A DNA stretch of 64,000 nt from Agrocybe praecox. Its lineage: Eukaryota > Basidiomycota > Agaricomycetes > Agaricales > Agrocybaceae. The notes beneath the pieces are model-generated. The model was not told the DNA's origin. It saw only the letters and a program-made list of their open reading frames with translations, and did not search any database. Positions 31,622 through 42,695 of the stretch are shown here, one piece after another. Position 1 is the first letter of the stretch, and every line of letters starts with the position of its first letter. The stretch lies in assembly GCA_964017145.1 (NCBI GenBank), contig OZ024849.1, positions 3,410,001 through 3,474,000 on the forward strand, in the 5' to 3' direction. Made by a program: the position numbers and the translations under genes.

Positions 31622-33127
31622 ATCTTCTGATTCAATCCCAGTTGAGATATGGGGAATGAATGAATCATTAATGGCCCTGACCAGTGCACACAAAAAGAGT
31701 GTCAAACTTCATATTATAAGTACTGGATATGATCCTTATCTTCCTCAAAACAAAATTTATCCGTTCAGAAGAGGAGATGTTGAGGAGGCGGTGGAGTTCA
31801 CTAAAAGTGAAAGGCTTATTGGGAAGGAAGGGAGGTTTGCTCAAACACTAGAAGAGTTCGAAAAAATTGTGCGTATTTATTGCTTCTATGCTAATGCCCT
31901 CTACTGATGGTGTTTAGATCACTGAAGCGCTTCAAGATGGTATAAAGAAGGACAACTTTTACGTCAATCTGGATCCTAATATTTTAAATGAGTTTGTGTT
32001 TTACTTTTACTTTTTCATGCTTCATGGTTTTTATGTTGTTTTTGCCAGTACATGCATCAGAGTAAACGACAAGTATGGTGGAATGATCTTCATCCTTGAC
32101 GTCTCTATGCCACAAGAGATATGAAGGAAACTTGTACCTGATCTGGAAGCTATTTGGCCAAGTGTTTTCAAGCATAAAGACACAAAGGCACTTGGAAATA
32201 ATTTCAGGTGTAGCAGTGCACACTGCAGTCTTTATAACAGGTTCTCTGCCAAGGTATGTTTTTCTAATTTTTCTGACTTTTACTAAGCATTCTTATGACA
32301 TTTAACAGGGTCATAATGCCCCTACTGAGGTTCATCCTACTGAATTGATCAGAGAAGGAGCTGTATGTGCACCAAACCCTTATTTATTCATCCCGCGTAG
32401 CTCTACAGAGTTGAGTGAGCATATTAATGACTTTAATGTGCTCTGTTCTCTTTTTGCCGATGTTTTGGAATGGCAGCAGGATACTGTAGGTTCTTTCATT
32501 TGGTATATTCCTTGATTTCACATCTTATCCTTGTCTCAGATGTATCGCCTATTGCCGGATGTATCAGCAAAGCTTCAAGAGTACATTGATTCCTTGCCCG
32601 ATAATGAGCTAGTACCCATGGAGCCATTTGCAAGTGTTGTAATCAACATCAACGCTTGTACAGCCTTTCACCGTGACTGGAATGTCTGGTTTCTATGTGG
32701 TATTCTTCCTATATGTGACTGTACTGGTGGGGCGACAGTCCTTCATCAGGTTGGAGTTGCTATTCATGGAAGAAGTGGTGACTTTCTCCTTATTCGTTCT
32801 TCAAATACAAGTCATTTCAATGATGACTATATTGGAAAACGTGCTTCATTAGTTTTTCACACTGACGCTGCAGCTAAAGACTGGGTTAAAGATTTTAATG
32901 GATGGGGCAATAATGTTTATTTTGTTAAAAATTAAAAGCAGAATCTAAGTATCTAGATAATATAGTTTAAAATGTTATAGTTGACAATAGTTTCATATTA
33001 ATGACCTTTTGTTTGTCTTTGCTTTGTTTCTGTGCTCAAACCGAACTATTTTGTTGTGGCATCTCAGGATAAACTTCAACAAAACAGCAAACTCTTTTAT
33101 ACTTGGCTACTTTATTCTTCATTACAA

Positions 33128-35730
33128 ATGGCAAGTCAATCTCAACGCGTCACAAGGAGAACTGGGAGTGCCTCTCAGTTGTTGCCTGTAGGCCTGCCCT
33201 CTTTTGGGACCCCCCCTCCCTCTACTCAGCCAACGCAGAAAAAGCCTAAGTCAAAAAAATCCAACTCTAATAAGGAGAAGACGCCACAACCATCTGAAAG
33301 TCCTAATTCACCAGGCCCAGGGTTTACTCCCAGGGATCAGCAGCTACTTGCACAGCTCGACACCAGAAAAAAGAGGGTTGATGCAGCAAGGAAGCTTGCA
33401 GCAGACCAAGGTAGATAAATCTATCACACGGTTCTATTGTTTGACATATTCTGTCTATAGCAACCAGGAAGCGGAATGCCGAGATGAGGGAGGAAGATTC
33501 TGAAAACGATCCAGAAGGATTTTCTGACAGTGAGCAGTCTGCTGCTCGGCCTAGCAAAAAAAAGAAGGCCGCAATTCTGGATGACAATGAGGCTTATCTA
33601 GCTGACACCCTTATGGGTGACCAAGATATAGAGCCTCAGCCTGATGCTGAAAGTGAAGGTAATAACGACCATGATCTGGACTCACAACATGGTTCCGAGG
33701 GAGGAAATACTGAATGCGAAGACAAAGATGAAAACAAAGATCAAGACAAACTTGAGGAAGGGGAAGAGGAAGGAGAAACTAATAGCGCATTGTTTACTGC
33801 AGGAGTAAGTCCACCCAAGGGATCCCGATCATTTTTTCGTGGACAATCTTGACTTCTTGTTTAGATATATACCCAGGCCAGTTCAGCGTCCTCTAAAAGG
33901 GTAAAGAGGCATGGTGCCACGACACATAATAAGTCTGGAAAAATCAAAGAAAGTGATTTCCCTTTGGAAATCCGACGCTTAGCTGTGGTTGCAAAGGTCT
34001 ATGTTCGTGAACGTGCTGCCCTTGCTGGAGCATTTCCTCCAAAGTCGGCCGAGGAGCGAAACCAACATACAATGAACTTAGTCAAAAAGGCGGCTGATTT
34101 GGACAAGTCAAAAGCTGTACCATCATTGGCGTTTATCCCAATACTTTACAGTCCCCCACTGATTCCTGGTGGAGTCCAGTGGAGTCCACATAATCCCCTG
34201 GAGTCCAGTGGATTAGCATGTTTTTTGTGCTGGATTCCACTGGAGTCTGGTGGACTCCATCAAACTCCAGTCAAACTTTGTGTAAACTTGTTGTTTACAT
34301 GTTTTATGCAATGTCACTTATGTTAAAAAAACATAACATTCACCAAAAACATGACATTCACACCAAAAAACATATTAAAAAGCGAAATTTAATTGATTAA
34401 CTAAGAAATTCATAATATACATGATTTTTATGTACTTATATAATTATTTTTAATGTAAGAAAATGGGGAGGAAGGAAATATGGGAAGGGGAGGGCAGAGG
34501 GCAGAGAAGGAGAGGGGGATAGGGCAGAGAGAGATGGCCGGGAGAAGAAAGAGAGAGAGGGCAGGGTAGAGGGGGGGGATGGAACTTGGAGGGGAGAGAC
34601 AGTGGGGGCCGCCTGTGCCCAGCAGGGGTGAGCGAGGAGACGACGTGGACAGGGTACTTACCGTTGCCCTAAACGCCCCTCTCCTCACCTCGCCACGTCA
34701 CGCCCTTGCCCCCAACCCCGGCCCTTCGTGTTCGTCGATGTCGTCACGCTCGTCCGCCAGCGCGTCGTTGTCGTCACTGGCGTCGTGTGTCGTTGGCGTT
34801 GTCGCCGCTGCCATCGTGTCGTCGGCGTCGGCATCGTATGTCGTGCGTCGTCGTCGTTGGCGTCGTCGTTGTGGGCGTTGGCGTCGTTGTGGGTGTCGTT
34901 GTGGGCGTTGCTGCGTGGTGGCAACGGGACGTGGTGGCGACGGAGGATGGGTGGGAGGTCGTCGTGTCGTCGTGTCGTCGGCGTGTTATCGGCGTCGTTC
35001 GCGTCGTTGTCGTTGTCCTTCGCGTCGTGGTGTCGCTCGCGTCGTCATCGTCGTTGTCCTTCGCGTCATCGTTGTCGTTGTCATTGTTGTTGGTAATGCG
35101 GCGTGGTGGCGACCAGACGTGGTGGTGACGGACGGTGGATGGATGGTGGTGGTAGTGGTAAGAAGCACGGAAAGAGTGATGACGCGGCCAGGGCAGCGGG
35201 TTGTGGCTGTGCCGGCAATTTCCGAAGCGGCCCGAACGTCTATTTTAGGAATTTTGCAGAAACTGTTGTTTGTATGTCACACGGACCTCCTAAAATAATG
35301 AAAAAATCACGTAAATTCCTAAAATATTCGAAATATATTTATCAAACATCAAATATGACGTAATATGTTACGGTTTTGGCAGAAATGACAAAATAACCAT
35401 GAAAAAATAAAATAAAACATATCACAGTCCATGTTGAGTCCAGATTGAGTCCAGATTGAGTCCAGTCCACCATATTCCGGTCGCAAGTCCAGTATGAGAC
35501 TCAGTCCACCGCCAATCCAGGTGGAGTCCAGTACTTGAGCTTGGCTGGGGCTACCAGCCATTTGGAACAGTGCAAAAAGTACCGGACTCCACTGGACTCC
35601 GTCAGGAATCAGTGGGGGAGTGTAAAGCCCTCGTTTATCCTGAAAATTTTAATCAAGAAGAAGGATAAGATACTCATCAACAATCTTATAACATATGTGG
35701 GTTTTAAACTTCTATTCTACTACTCAGTGT
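33128..35730 (+). pseudogene. Acidic/Lys-rich gene, split by element 2 and cut by element 3
   Basis: Exons 33128-33410, 33461-33804 and 33865-34138 continue in frame at 35641 after element 2 and reach 35730, where element 3 starts. It begins MASQSQRVTRR. Residues 50-85 are Pro/Ser/Lys-rich. Exon 2 has a nuclear-signal-like KKKK and a long Glu/Asp run. Exon 3 and the continuation (DFPLEIRRLAVVAKVYVRERAALAGAFPP; then ILIKKKDKILINNLITYVGF) look helical. They resemble the start of the domain I know as DUF6532 in basidiomycete proteins, at low confidence. The C-terminus is missing on this side of element 3. Coding-like pieces at 45160-45620 may be its displaced remainder, but this is unproven. Confidence 0.55.
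34139..35632 (+). mobile_element. KDZ-family non-autonomous element 2 (1494 bp, TSD GTTTATCC)
   Basis: The ends CAATACTTTACAGTCCCCC and, inverted, GAGGGCTTTACACTCCCCC belong to the same family as elements 1 and 3. A perfect 8-bp duplication GTTTATCC lies at 34131-34138 and 35633-35640. Subterminal repeats are different: GGAGTCCAGTGGAGTCC-type units at both ends. The interior (GTC-repeat block, purine-rich stretch, AT-rich part) matches element 1 in the opposite orientation. No coding capacity. Confidence 0.88.
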
Positions 35731-35984
35731 CAGTACTTTACTGTGCCCCACAGATACTACTCAGAACTGATCAGAAATTTGTATTTCTGAGCAGTTCTGA
35801 CCAGAGCTGATCAGAGTTGCTACTCAAAGGTCAGAGCTTGTGCAGAATGTAACATTTTCTGAGTAGATCTGAGCAGATCTGAGTAGAATTGTTAAAGATT
35901 GAGCAAACAGACTTTGCCATATATTGCACTTGTAGATGCAATGTAATAAATAATAAATGACTATTGGAATAATAAGTACCCAAA

Positions 35985-38118
35985 CTACAATGTATCATCA
36001 GACTCTTCTTCTTCACTATCACTATCACTTTCAGCTGCTCTTTTCTCCTTCTCCTTTTGAAGTTCCTGCCTTCTTAGAACATGTTTAGTGTGATAAAAAA
36101 GCATAGAGTGTAAAAACCAATCAAAGTTTCCAGGTGCCATACGCTTGAGAATTGATTCAAAGCCACCAAGCCAAGAATTTAATTGCTCACAGGCCTATTA
36201 TGAAATATATTAAGTAATTTGTATGCAATGAAGTTAAATTTCTTACCTGTGTATTAAAAGCTCGTTTCCAACAAGGATTTCCATTTTTATCCACAGCAGG
36301 TAGAAATAGATTTGGTGCTGAGCCATCAGTTGGGGCAGGATTACACCAAGTTTGACAAACTATGTCAGTTGCTTTATGATTGGAATAGTGGTAAGAGTCG
36401 ACAATGAACCGAGTTGTGTCAAACCACTCTACAAATGTATCATTGGCAACAATATGCTTCAAAACAGTACACGCCTTGTCAATGCAAATATAGGCAGGGC
36501 GAGTGTCTTTGGAAGGATATATGGAGTTGAGGAACTTCATAATATTGGTGGGGGATTTGGATCGTGCAAACTTGGTCCATGCAATAACAGTGCCACATGG
36601 AGCACATACTGTTTCAACACAGTAAAAGCGATTAGGGCTGAAGTAGTGCTTGGTTTCTCTATCAGGAGGGGCAGGACCATCATGTGGTTGTGGAGGGTGT
36701 TGAATTGCAGGTGGAAGCCATTCCAGATTTTCTCCTGGATGTCTAAGCATTCTCCGTACTCCAGCTAGTGCACCAGAACTGCGACTCTGAATATGTTTCT
36801 CCCATTCCCTTTGATGTTGCTGACAAGCTTGTGTCAAAGGAACTCTAGAGTGATCGCAATCTACAACCCGACATCGATCACCATACTCTCTTTCATGGAC
36901 TGCACAAAATACACCACTACGACTGTTAAGCAGCTCATTCTCACAACCTTGATATGCGCAATATGTTGGCCCCATGACAATTCCATCAACAACATGCATT
37001 GTTACGTCTGCATGATCAACATCCATATCATCTGAATCAGCTGCTGGTCTGAAAGGTTGGGTGCATTCAGAGCAAGCATGTCCAGTAGAGGCAGTAATAG
37101 TGCCACCTTGCCCAAGGACAGCAAAAGCTTCTTGAGAAACATCATTGATTGGTAGAACATCATTCATTGCAAATTGTTTGTCTTGATCAGTAGCAATGGT
37201 CCGAACAGATTCCTGCACAAATGCCTGCCAGATATGTCGACGGGACAAAATTGCCAAATGCTCTGAGTTGACCTGACCAAAGGTGTTGTTCCAATAGTCG
37301 GAATATGCAGTAGCAGAGGCATGAAAGCTATACATTCCATTTACCACTGCATTTGCAAAGACACGATCAACCCATATAGACTGTCCAATCTTCATGTACT
37401 TGGCTGAGTTTGAGTACACCATTTGCTTTTGAGCTGTGCCTTGGTGAACTCTTTTGTGATCGGCATAGTATTGGGAATCACAGAAGCTACAGCGTCCAGC
37501 CAGAACATGAACATCCTTGTGAATGGTTGTTCCCTGTATTAAAGTGACCTCAGCAACATCACGAGATCGGATATCTTGAGATAAAGCACGTGGTTTGCAG
37601 GTCGGATCTTCACATTCCATAAAAACTGGACAAATAACATGAACAGCTTTAATTTCGTGATGTGAAACTGCAGTGAGTTTTTGCTTGACTCTGCCAGATG
37701 ATTTCGAATATAATGGCACCAGCTTCAAAAGTGTTGTCATCTCATCCAGTTTAGTAGCAATGGGATCAGCCAAAGAGGTGTCTGAGGATGTTGGTCGTTC
37801 ACTGTGTTTTAGCAAGGTTTTGGCATTATTTCCCAAATGCTGCTCTATTGCTCTAGCCAATGCTTTAATCCTTCCAGAGGAACTCTGCCGTCTTTCTCCT
37901 AAAACACTAGGATTCTTTTGGCGACTGTGCAAGTTGAGAAGATCAGGGTTCTCTGTCAGGCTGAAAAGAACCAATAAAACAGTAGCCAAAGACACGCGAG
38001 AGCTGAAATTCTGGTATACAAAGTCATTAAAGACTTTGAATGTAACATTTGGAAATGGTTGTTGATCAGGAATAGCAGCAACAGCAGGCAGACAGAGAAA
38101 TAAGACCAGAAGAAACAT
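35985..38118 (-). CDS. KDZ transposase with CxC5/CxC6-like cysteine clusters (693 aa, 2 exons)
   Basis: Transposase expected to cut the element ends in the nucleus. Exon 1 is 36247-38118 and exon 2 is 35985-36194, around a 52-bp intron. The start MFLLVLFLCLP is used; an in-frame ATG 31 codons earlier adds only hydrophobic residues. A first cysteine cluster (C-P-V-F-M-E-C-E-D-P-T-C, CSFCDSQYY) lies at about residues 175-240. The second (CAYQGCEN, FCAVHERE, CRVVDC, ACQQHQREW) lies at about 395-450. An RNase H-fold core follows with D547 (ICIDKAC), D574 (FIVDSYHY) and E627 (ACEQLNSW). The tail is acidic (SDSDSEEEESDD). The frame is open throughout, so it may be active. The CxC5/CxC6 names come from memory of families linked to KDZ transposases. 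Confidence 0.72.
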
Positions 38119-38249
38119 GGTGAATGAAGTCAAAATAGACCAGATCAAAATCAAAAGTTGCCAGAGAGATTGAGACAGCAAGCTACACAAGTCAAAATAA
38201 ATCAGATACAATTACAAGTTATGTTACATTTCAAATTTCAAACCTACTT

Positions 38250-40622
38250 TCAGTGGTGCAAGCGTTTAGAGGTGGATGATGTGGTCTTCTTACTACCAGA
38301 AACTTTCTTCTTGCCCTTACTAGACCCAGCTGCCTTGACATCTCCACTATCATCAGAATGGTCCTTGTGACCCTTTTCCTTTCGCTCATTATCTCGCTTC
38401 TTCGTCTTCTCCCTGTTCATCTTCTTCTTTTCCAGCTCACCATCCAACAAAGTCTTCTTCCGCTTCCAAATAGCCAGATCAGCGAACTTATAAAGACCCT
38501 TCTCAACACCCCAAACACTCAAGTCCGATGGATCCTCCTCATCATCACCTCTTTTCAACCACTTTTCCATCACCGGATACCTCTGAATATCCTTCATTCC
38601 CGAATCGACGTGAGAGTTCCAGTATGCTCGCTTGCCAAAAAGATTCATGAGCTCTGTCTTTCCAACGTTAAACTGCCATTTACCCTGAGCGCGAAGCTTC
38701 TGTATCTGAGACCAAGCAGTCTGATATGCATTCCACTTCCGATACCAAATCCTAAGCTCCTTGGTAACATTCCTGTGAGTGAGGATAGGATCAACATTGA
38801 GGGTGATGGCAACACCCATCCAAACAGGGTTGTTGATGATATCCTGCGCAAATTCCGGCTGATCATCATTGGCGGTAACAGATGGAGCAACGGACGAAAA
38901 CGCAGAAGGGCCAGTAGATGTAACAGGAACAGAGGCATTTCGAGATGGGGCACTAGATATGACTGGGAGAGAAGGGTGTCGGGATGAATGAGCTGACGAC
39001 TCTTCATCAATCTGAGTATCAAATTAATAAGTTCAGTCATCAAACAATAATGTAGAAATACATACAAAAAGAAGATACAAAATATACTCTCCGTCAATCT
39101 TTGTCCATATAGCCTCATCGTTATGGTGGATAGCAACCTCAAAACGCCCTTTCAGCACCCACTCATCCTCCTCATACGCATAAATACGATGGTTCAAACC
39201 TAAGTCAAACTTGATGAGGAAATAGTATCAACTGAGAGATCATGACTTATACTCACGGCGAACAGGGGAATGCCTATCTGCAATGGCCTCCAACACAGTT
39301 CTAAGAGACGTCGTAACAGAATACCTAAAAAGTGACCGCGACATCTCTGCCAAAACCCAATCTTCAGGCCTGGTGCTGGAGCTAACATGTATGTAGACCT
39401 TGCCAGGAATAGGGATGAGGGTATCTTCAGCAGCCTTTAAATCAGCAATATTTGGCTGATTACCCTGTGCACGACCTCAGAAAAGACCTCCGTGAGTTTG
39501 CGATGCACCCTCTAACTCATGTCGACTGAGGGGAGGTGGGCTGCCCATGGAGGTGTCTGATAATTTAAATTAATACTACATAATACAATGACATGTAAAT
39601 TAAATGAAGTACCTTGATCAGGGACTACCTGATCATGAGCACCAACAGAGGGAGAAGCCTGACCAACAAGACCAGCTGAGGCTGTAGGGACAGCAGCACT
39701 CATCTGGTCCTGGGTGGAGGGAGGAGGGGTGGTGGCTATTGTAGTGATATCGGGGCTAACAAGGTGGGGTTCCCTTGCAGCCACGCCGACAGAGGAGGGG
39801 GAGACTCGAATGTTACCTGTGGAGACCTTTGAACCTTCGGCGCTGGCGTTAACGACGAGGGCGGGAGCGGTGGTGTTGCCTGCGGTGGTGTCGATGTCGG
39901 TCGAGGTCCTTGGTATCGGCACGGAAGGGCTGGCGTCGTCCTTGGCGGCTGGGGGTGGTGGGATCGTGTTCGCGGGTGTGTCAACCGTATTGGGCGGGGC
40001 CTTGTTGTTGTCGTTGCAGGCAGTTTCCTCCTCGTCGACGTACATGGTATCGTTGTCGTCGTTGTCGTCGCGGTGGGGGCCGTCGTTGTCGCCTACGTTG
40101 GGTTCGTCGCTCTGGTGGTTGCTGCCTGCGTCTTCGCTGTTGCGGCTGCTGCTGTTGCTGTTGCTGTTGCTGTTGCGGCTGCTGCTGTTGCTGTTGCTGT
40201 TCGTGTCGGTGTCGTTGCTGCTGCTGCTGCTCGTGTCGATGTCGTTGCCGTTGCCGTTGTTGGTGTTGGTGTTGGTGTTGGTGTTCATGCGGGTGCGGGT
40301 GCGGGTGCTGGTGTGCTCGTTTTCCTGTTGAAATGGGTTAGCGGGTGGCGGACGGCGTGTTGGGTGCTTACCTGGGCCGCTTCACCTTCTTCTTCCTGTC
40401 TTTCTTGTCCTCCTTCCCTTTTTTCCCATCCCTTCCGCCCTTTGCTTTCCCCTTTCCCTCGTGCTCTTTTTCTCCGTCGTCGTCGGCCTCGACTGGTTGC
40501 GTCTTGGGGCGCTTCCGTGGTTGTTCGTCGGCGTTCGATCTCTTGCGGCGGTTGGGAGGGGGTGGGGAGCCGCGAGTGCGGCCGCTACGGGTGGTGCTGG
40601 TGGTGGAACAGGTGGTGGGCAT
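38250..40622 (-). pseudogene. Second gene of element 3, unknown function (5 exons, one internal TGA)
   Basis: Exons 40372-40622, 39613-40324, 39257-39556, 39066-39209 and 38250-39011 sum to 2169 nt in one frame. Exon 1 is basic (KRKR, long Lys/Asp/Gly tail). Exon 2 starts with alternating Asn/Thr and Ser/Asn repeats, then acidic and Pro-rich sequence, so it is disordered. Exons 3-5 look folded (IADLKAAEDTLIPIPGKVYIHV, RPEDWVLAEMSRSLFRY, NHRIYAYEEDEWVLKGRFEV, WYRKWNAYQTAW). The C-terminus is Lys/Ser-rich. An in-frame TGA at 39477-39479 (before GRAQGN) is the only break and would truncate the protein before the folded part. The gene sits 131 bp upstream of the transposase on the same strand. 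I know no function for it. Confidence 0.6.
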
Positions 40623-41070
40623 GGGGGTGGTTTGGTATGTGGTGGGGGACAATGGTGGTTGAGGGAAGAAAGGTAGGCGACGTGGCAACGGATGTTCGGT
40701 TGCCGCGACCGGCCGTTGCCGAACGGACCGGATTTGGCAGCTCAACGTTCGAGCAAGGATTTTAAGACGAAATCTCAACGGATATACATGTTTTATATAC
40801 CGTTGGATTCGGATTAACGAGTAGAATATTTCTATCTAAAAATTATCGCAAAAAAATGTCTCTAAACACTGTAAAAATACAAATACTCAATTCTGTCTTG
40901 CCTAATACATTTAATTGTATGTCTATTGCTCATGTATCTGTATTCAAATAATTTATACAGCTAAAAGGGAAATAAATATGTGCAGAGGAAATATATTCCC
41001 TCTCTGATTTCGCTCTGCCCAGCCAAGGGGGCCTATATGAGGAATTATATCTCTCATATTTTCAAAGTCA

Positions 41071-41149
41071 TTTGGTCTAGTTGGATTGTTGCACCGAATA
41101 AGTCATGTGACCCTTTCGTAAGGTTGAGAGTTCAATTCTCGACCTGCGC
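41071..41149 (+). other. tRNA-like pol III promoter module in element 3
   Basis: TGGTCTAGTTGG (41073-41084) fits the A-box consensus fully. AGTTCAATTCT (41129-41139) fits 9 of 11 B-box positions. It also shares GTCATGTGAC with the element 1 copy. It lies 312-379 bp from the GAGGTC end of element 3; in element 1 the distance is 301-384 bp, with the same polarity toward the terminus. Confidence 0.55.
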
Positions 41150-41452
41150 ACTTTATTTTATTACTAGTAAAGACAGTGGTCAGGTGATTTCTGCTTACAA
41201 TTCTGTGTCACAAACCCATTTCTGAGTGGAATTATTCAGTTCTACTCGGAAAATATGGGGACTCGGATCCAAGTGAACCAATCAGAACTGACCTTTCTGA
41301 GCAGTTCTGATCAGAATTTAAGAGGCAATTTCTGAGCTCTCTATAGAGATTTGACTGGTAAGAGGTCAGCCAAATTTCTGGTCAGAACTGCTCAGAAAAG
41401 CATGATTTCTGATCAGTTCCGATCAGTATATGTGGGGCACAGTAAAGACCTC

Positions 41453-42695
41453 CCTATACTTCTACCTGTTCCTTACCCAATTTTTCCACGCTTTAATGAT
41501 GCTGATGGCAATTAAAAATGTTACCATGATTTGCGTACAACTGTTATGTTTATTTTTAAATTCATTTCTTCGACATACATATATTTACTTTTCTTAGTAC
41601 CAAGTATGCTAGAGGCATAAGTAGTATTAGAGTAGATTTTATTTATTATTATTATTCGTATTTGTTGTTTATTTATCATTATTTTGGACTCATATCTATT
41701 TGGTACTGTGTTACATGCTTGAGTTCCTTGCTTAAACAACTAGTTGCAACTGAGGGCAGTTGAAATCTGTTCCCCACGGATGTCAGACATGCTTTTTGTT
41801 TGATATAAAACCAGTATGTTTAAAGCAAGAACATATACATGTATAACACAGAAATTATATTTTATCATGAAACACTATCTTTCTTTGTTGTTATAGTAAT
41901 AGTTGTCTTGACGCGTTGGCATAGTGCTATTCCTGCCCTTGCATAGTGATACACTGTTTCAACAAGTTATGCACAGCTTTAGCACTCTTTGTAACCATAC
42001 ACACAGCCCTGTGTAACCTTGTGAACCATCACACCATCGTTATAGTAGCGCATAGCAGTTCTGTATGCTAATTACTTAAAAAGAGTATATAGTTCCCACA
42101 TTCTACTTGTTTCAAAGTCATAGAAACAATTGGGGCTGTGCTCAAGAAAAGTATAAAAGGGCACCAAAATTTGGAACAAAGAGAAGAGACATCTTATTTT
42201 TTCCTTCTTATTTTATTACCAACTTAAACACTAGACTCTGTGTCTGTGTACCTCTGCTTATATCTTCAAGTTGTATAGAATACAAGCTTGGAATATACAC
42301 TATCTACTACCTGAAATACTGCTGTCCATTTGTTATTACTTAAGCAAGAAGTCTGTTTTCTCAATCCAAGTATGTAACCTTTAGTCTCAATTAAAGCTAA
42401 CAAGATTCTACCTCACAGAAATTCAACATTCTGTCACAACTTTGCACATAACACTGTTCAATCTCGAATTGTGTTATCACTTCAATTACGTTACCAAATC
42501 CATCATCACATAGTCAGAGTCGTTAATATTACTATCTACGTTAACTTGTACTTTCCCTTCAACTCAGAACAGTTGTCATATACCTCTTCTTTTTGGGATT
42601 ATAGAGTGTAGTTAGGACCTCCCGAGCTAACTGGAATATCCCAAAGAACATCTCTTTTGGTAAACCCAGGTGAATAACTTTTTCACGTTGACAAT
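41453..42695. other. Non-coding; possible solo LTR at 41886-42428
   Basis: No ORF of note. 41886-42428 begins TGTTGTTATAG, ends AAATTCAACA and contains AGTATAAAAGGG near 42152. It is flanked by TTCTT and TTCTG, so it could be a solo LTR with an imperfect 5-bp duplication. No second copy is in the window to test this. Confidence 0.3.

Larger units (their letters stand above)
27985..32935 (+). pseudogene. TET/JBP-like 2-oxoglutarate/Fe(II) dioxygenase, split by KDZ-family element 1
   Basis: Fungal TET/JBP enzymes oxidise 5-methylcytosine. Exons: 27985-28240, 28304-29066, 29125-29252, 29315-29661, 29721-29887 joined to 31630-31868, then 31918 onward, and a last exon 32540-32935. The C-terminal domain carries HxD (FHRDW), a distal His (TSHF) and the Arg of GKRASLVFHTD, in the order of Fe(II)/2OG dioxygenases. 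Middle segments (GYDPYLPQNKIYPFRRGD; CSSAHCSLYNR) resemble other basidiomycete members. The N-terminal half is not recognised. Three breaks are seen: element 1 inside an exon, a one-base frameshift between about 29440 and 29500, and an in-frame TGA near 32122 where Arg is expected. Removing element 1 and one TSD copy restores the frame. Confidence 0.7.
35731..41452 (-). mobile_element. KDZ transposon, element 3 (5.7 kb, two genes)
   Basis: Bounded by CAGTACTTTACTGTGCCCC and, inverted, GAGGTCTTTACTGTGCCCC, nearly the termini of element 1. Subterminal TCAGAACTGATCAGAA-like motifs lie at both ends. It carries a CxC5/CxC6-type KDZ transposase gene and a second gene, both on the minus strand, plus a tRNA-like module near the GAGGTC end. 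No 8-bp duplication is found (ctcagtgt against cctatact), so one flank was probably rearranged after insertion. KDZ elements are known to make 8-bp duplications, as seen for elements 1 and 2. Confidence 0.8.

Noticed and set aside
34579..35298. 239-codon ORF in element 2
   Set aside because: Triplet-repeat shadow, not conserved in frame with element 1.
39714..40341. 205-codon and 230-codon plus-strand ORFs rich in Leu, Cys or Val
   Set aside because: Antisense shadow of the Asn/Thr/Ser-repeat exon of the second gene of element 3.
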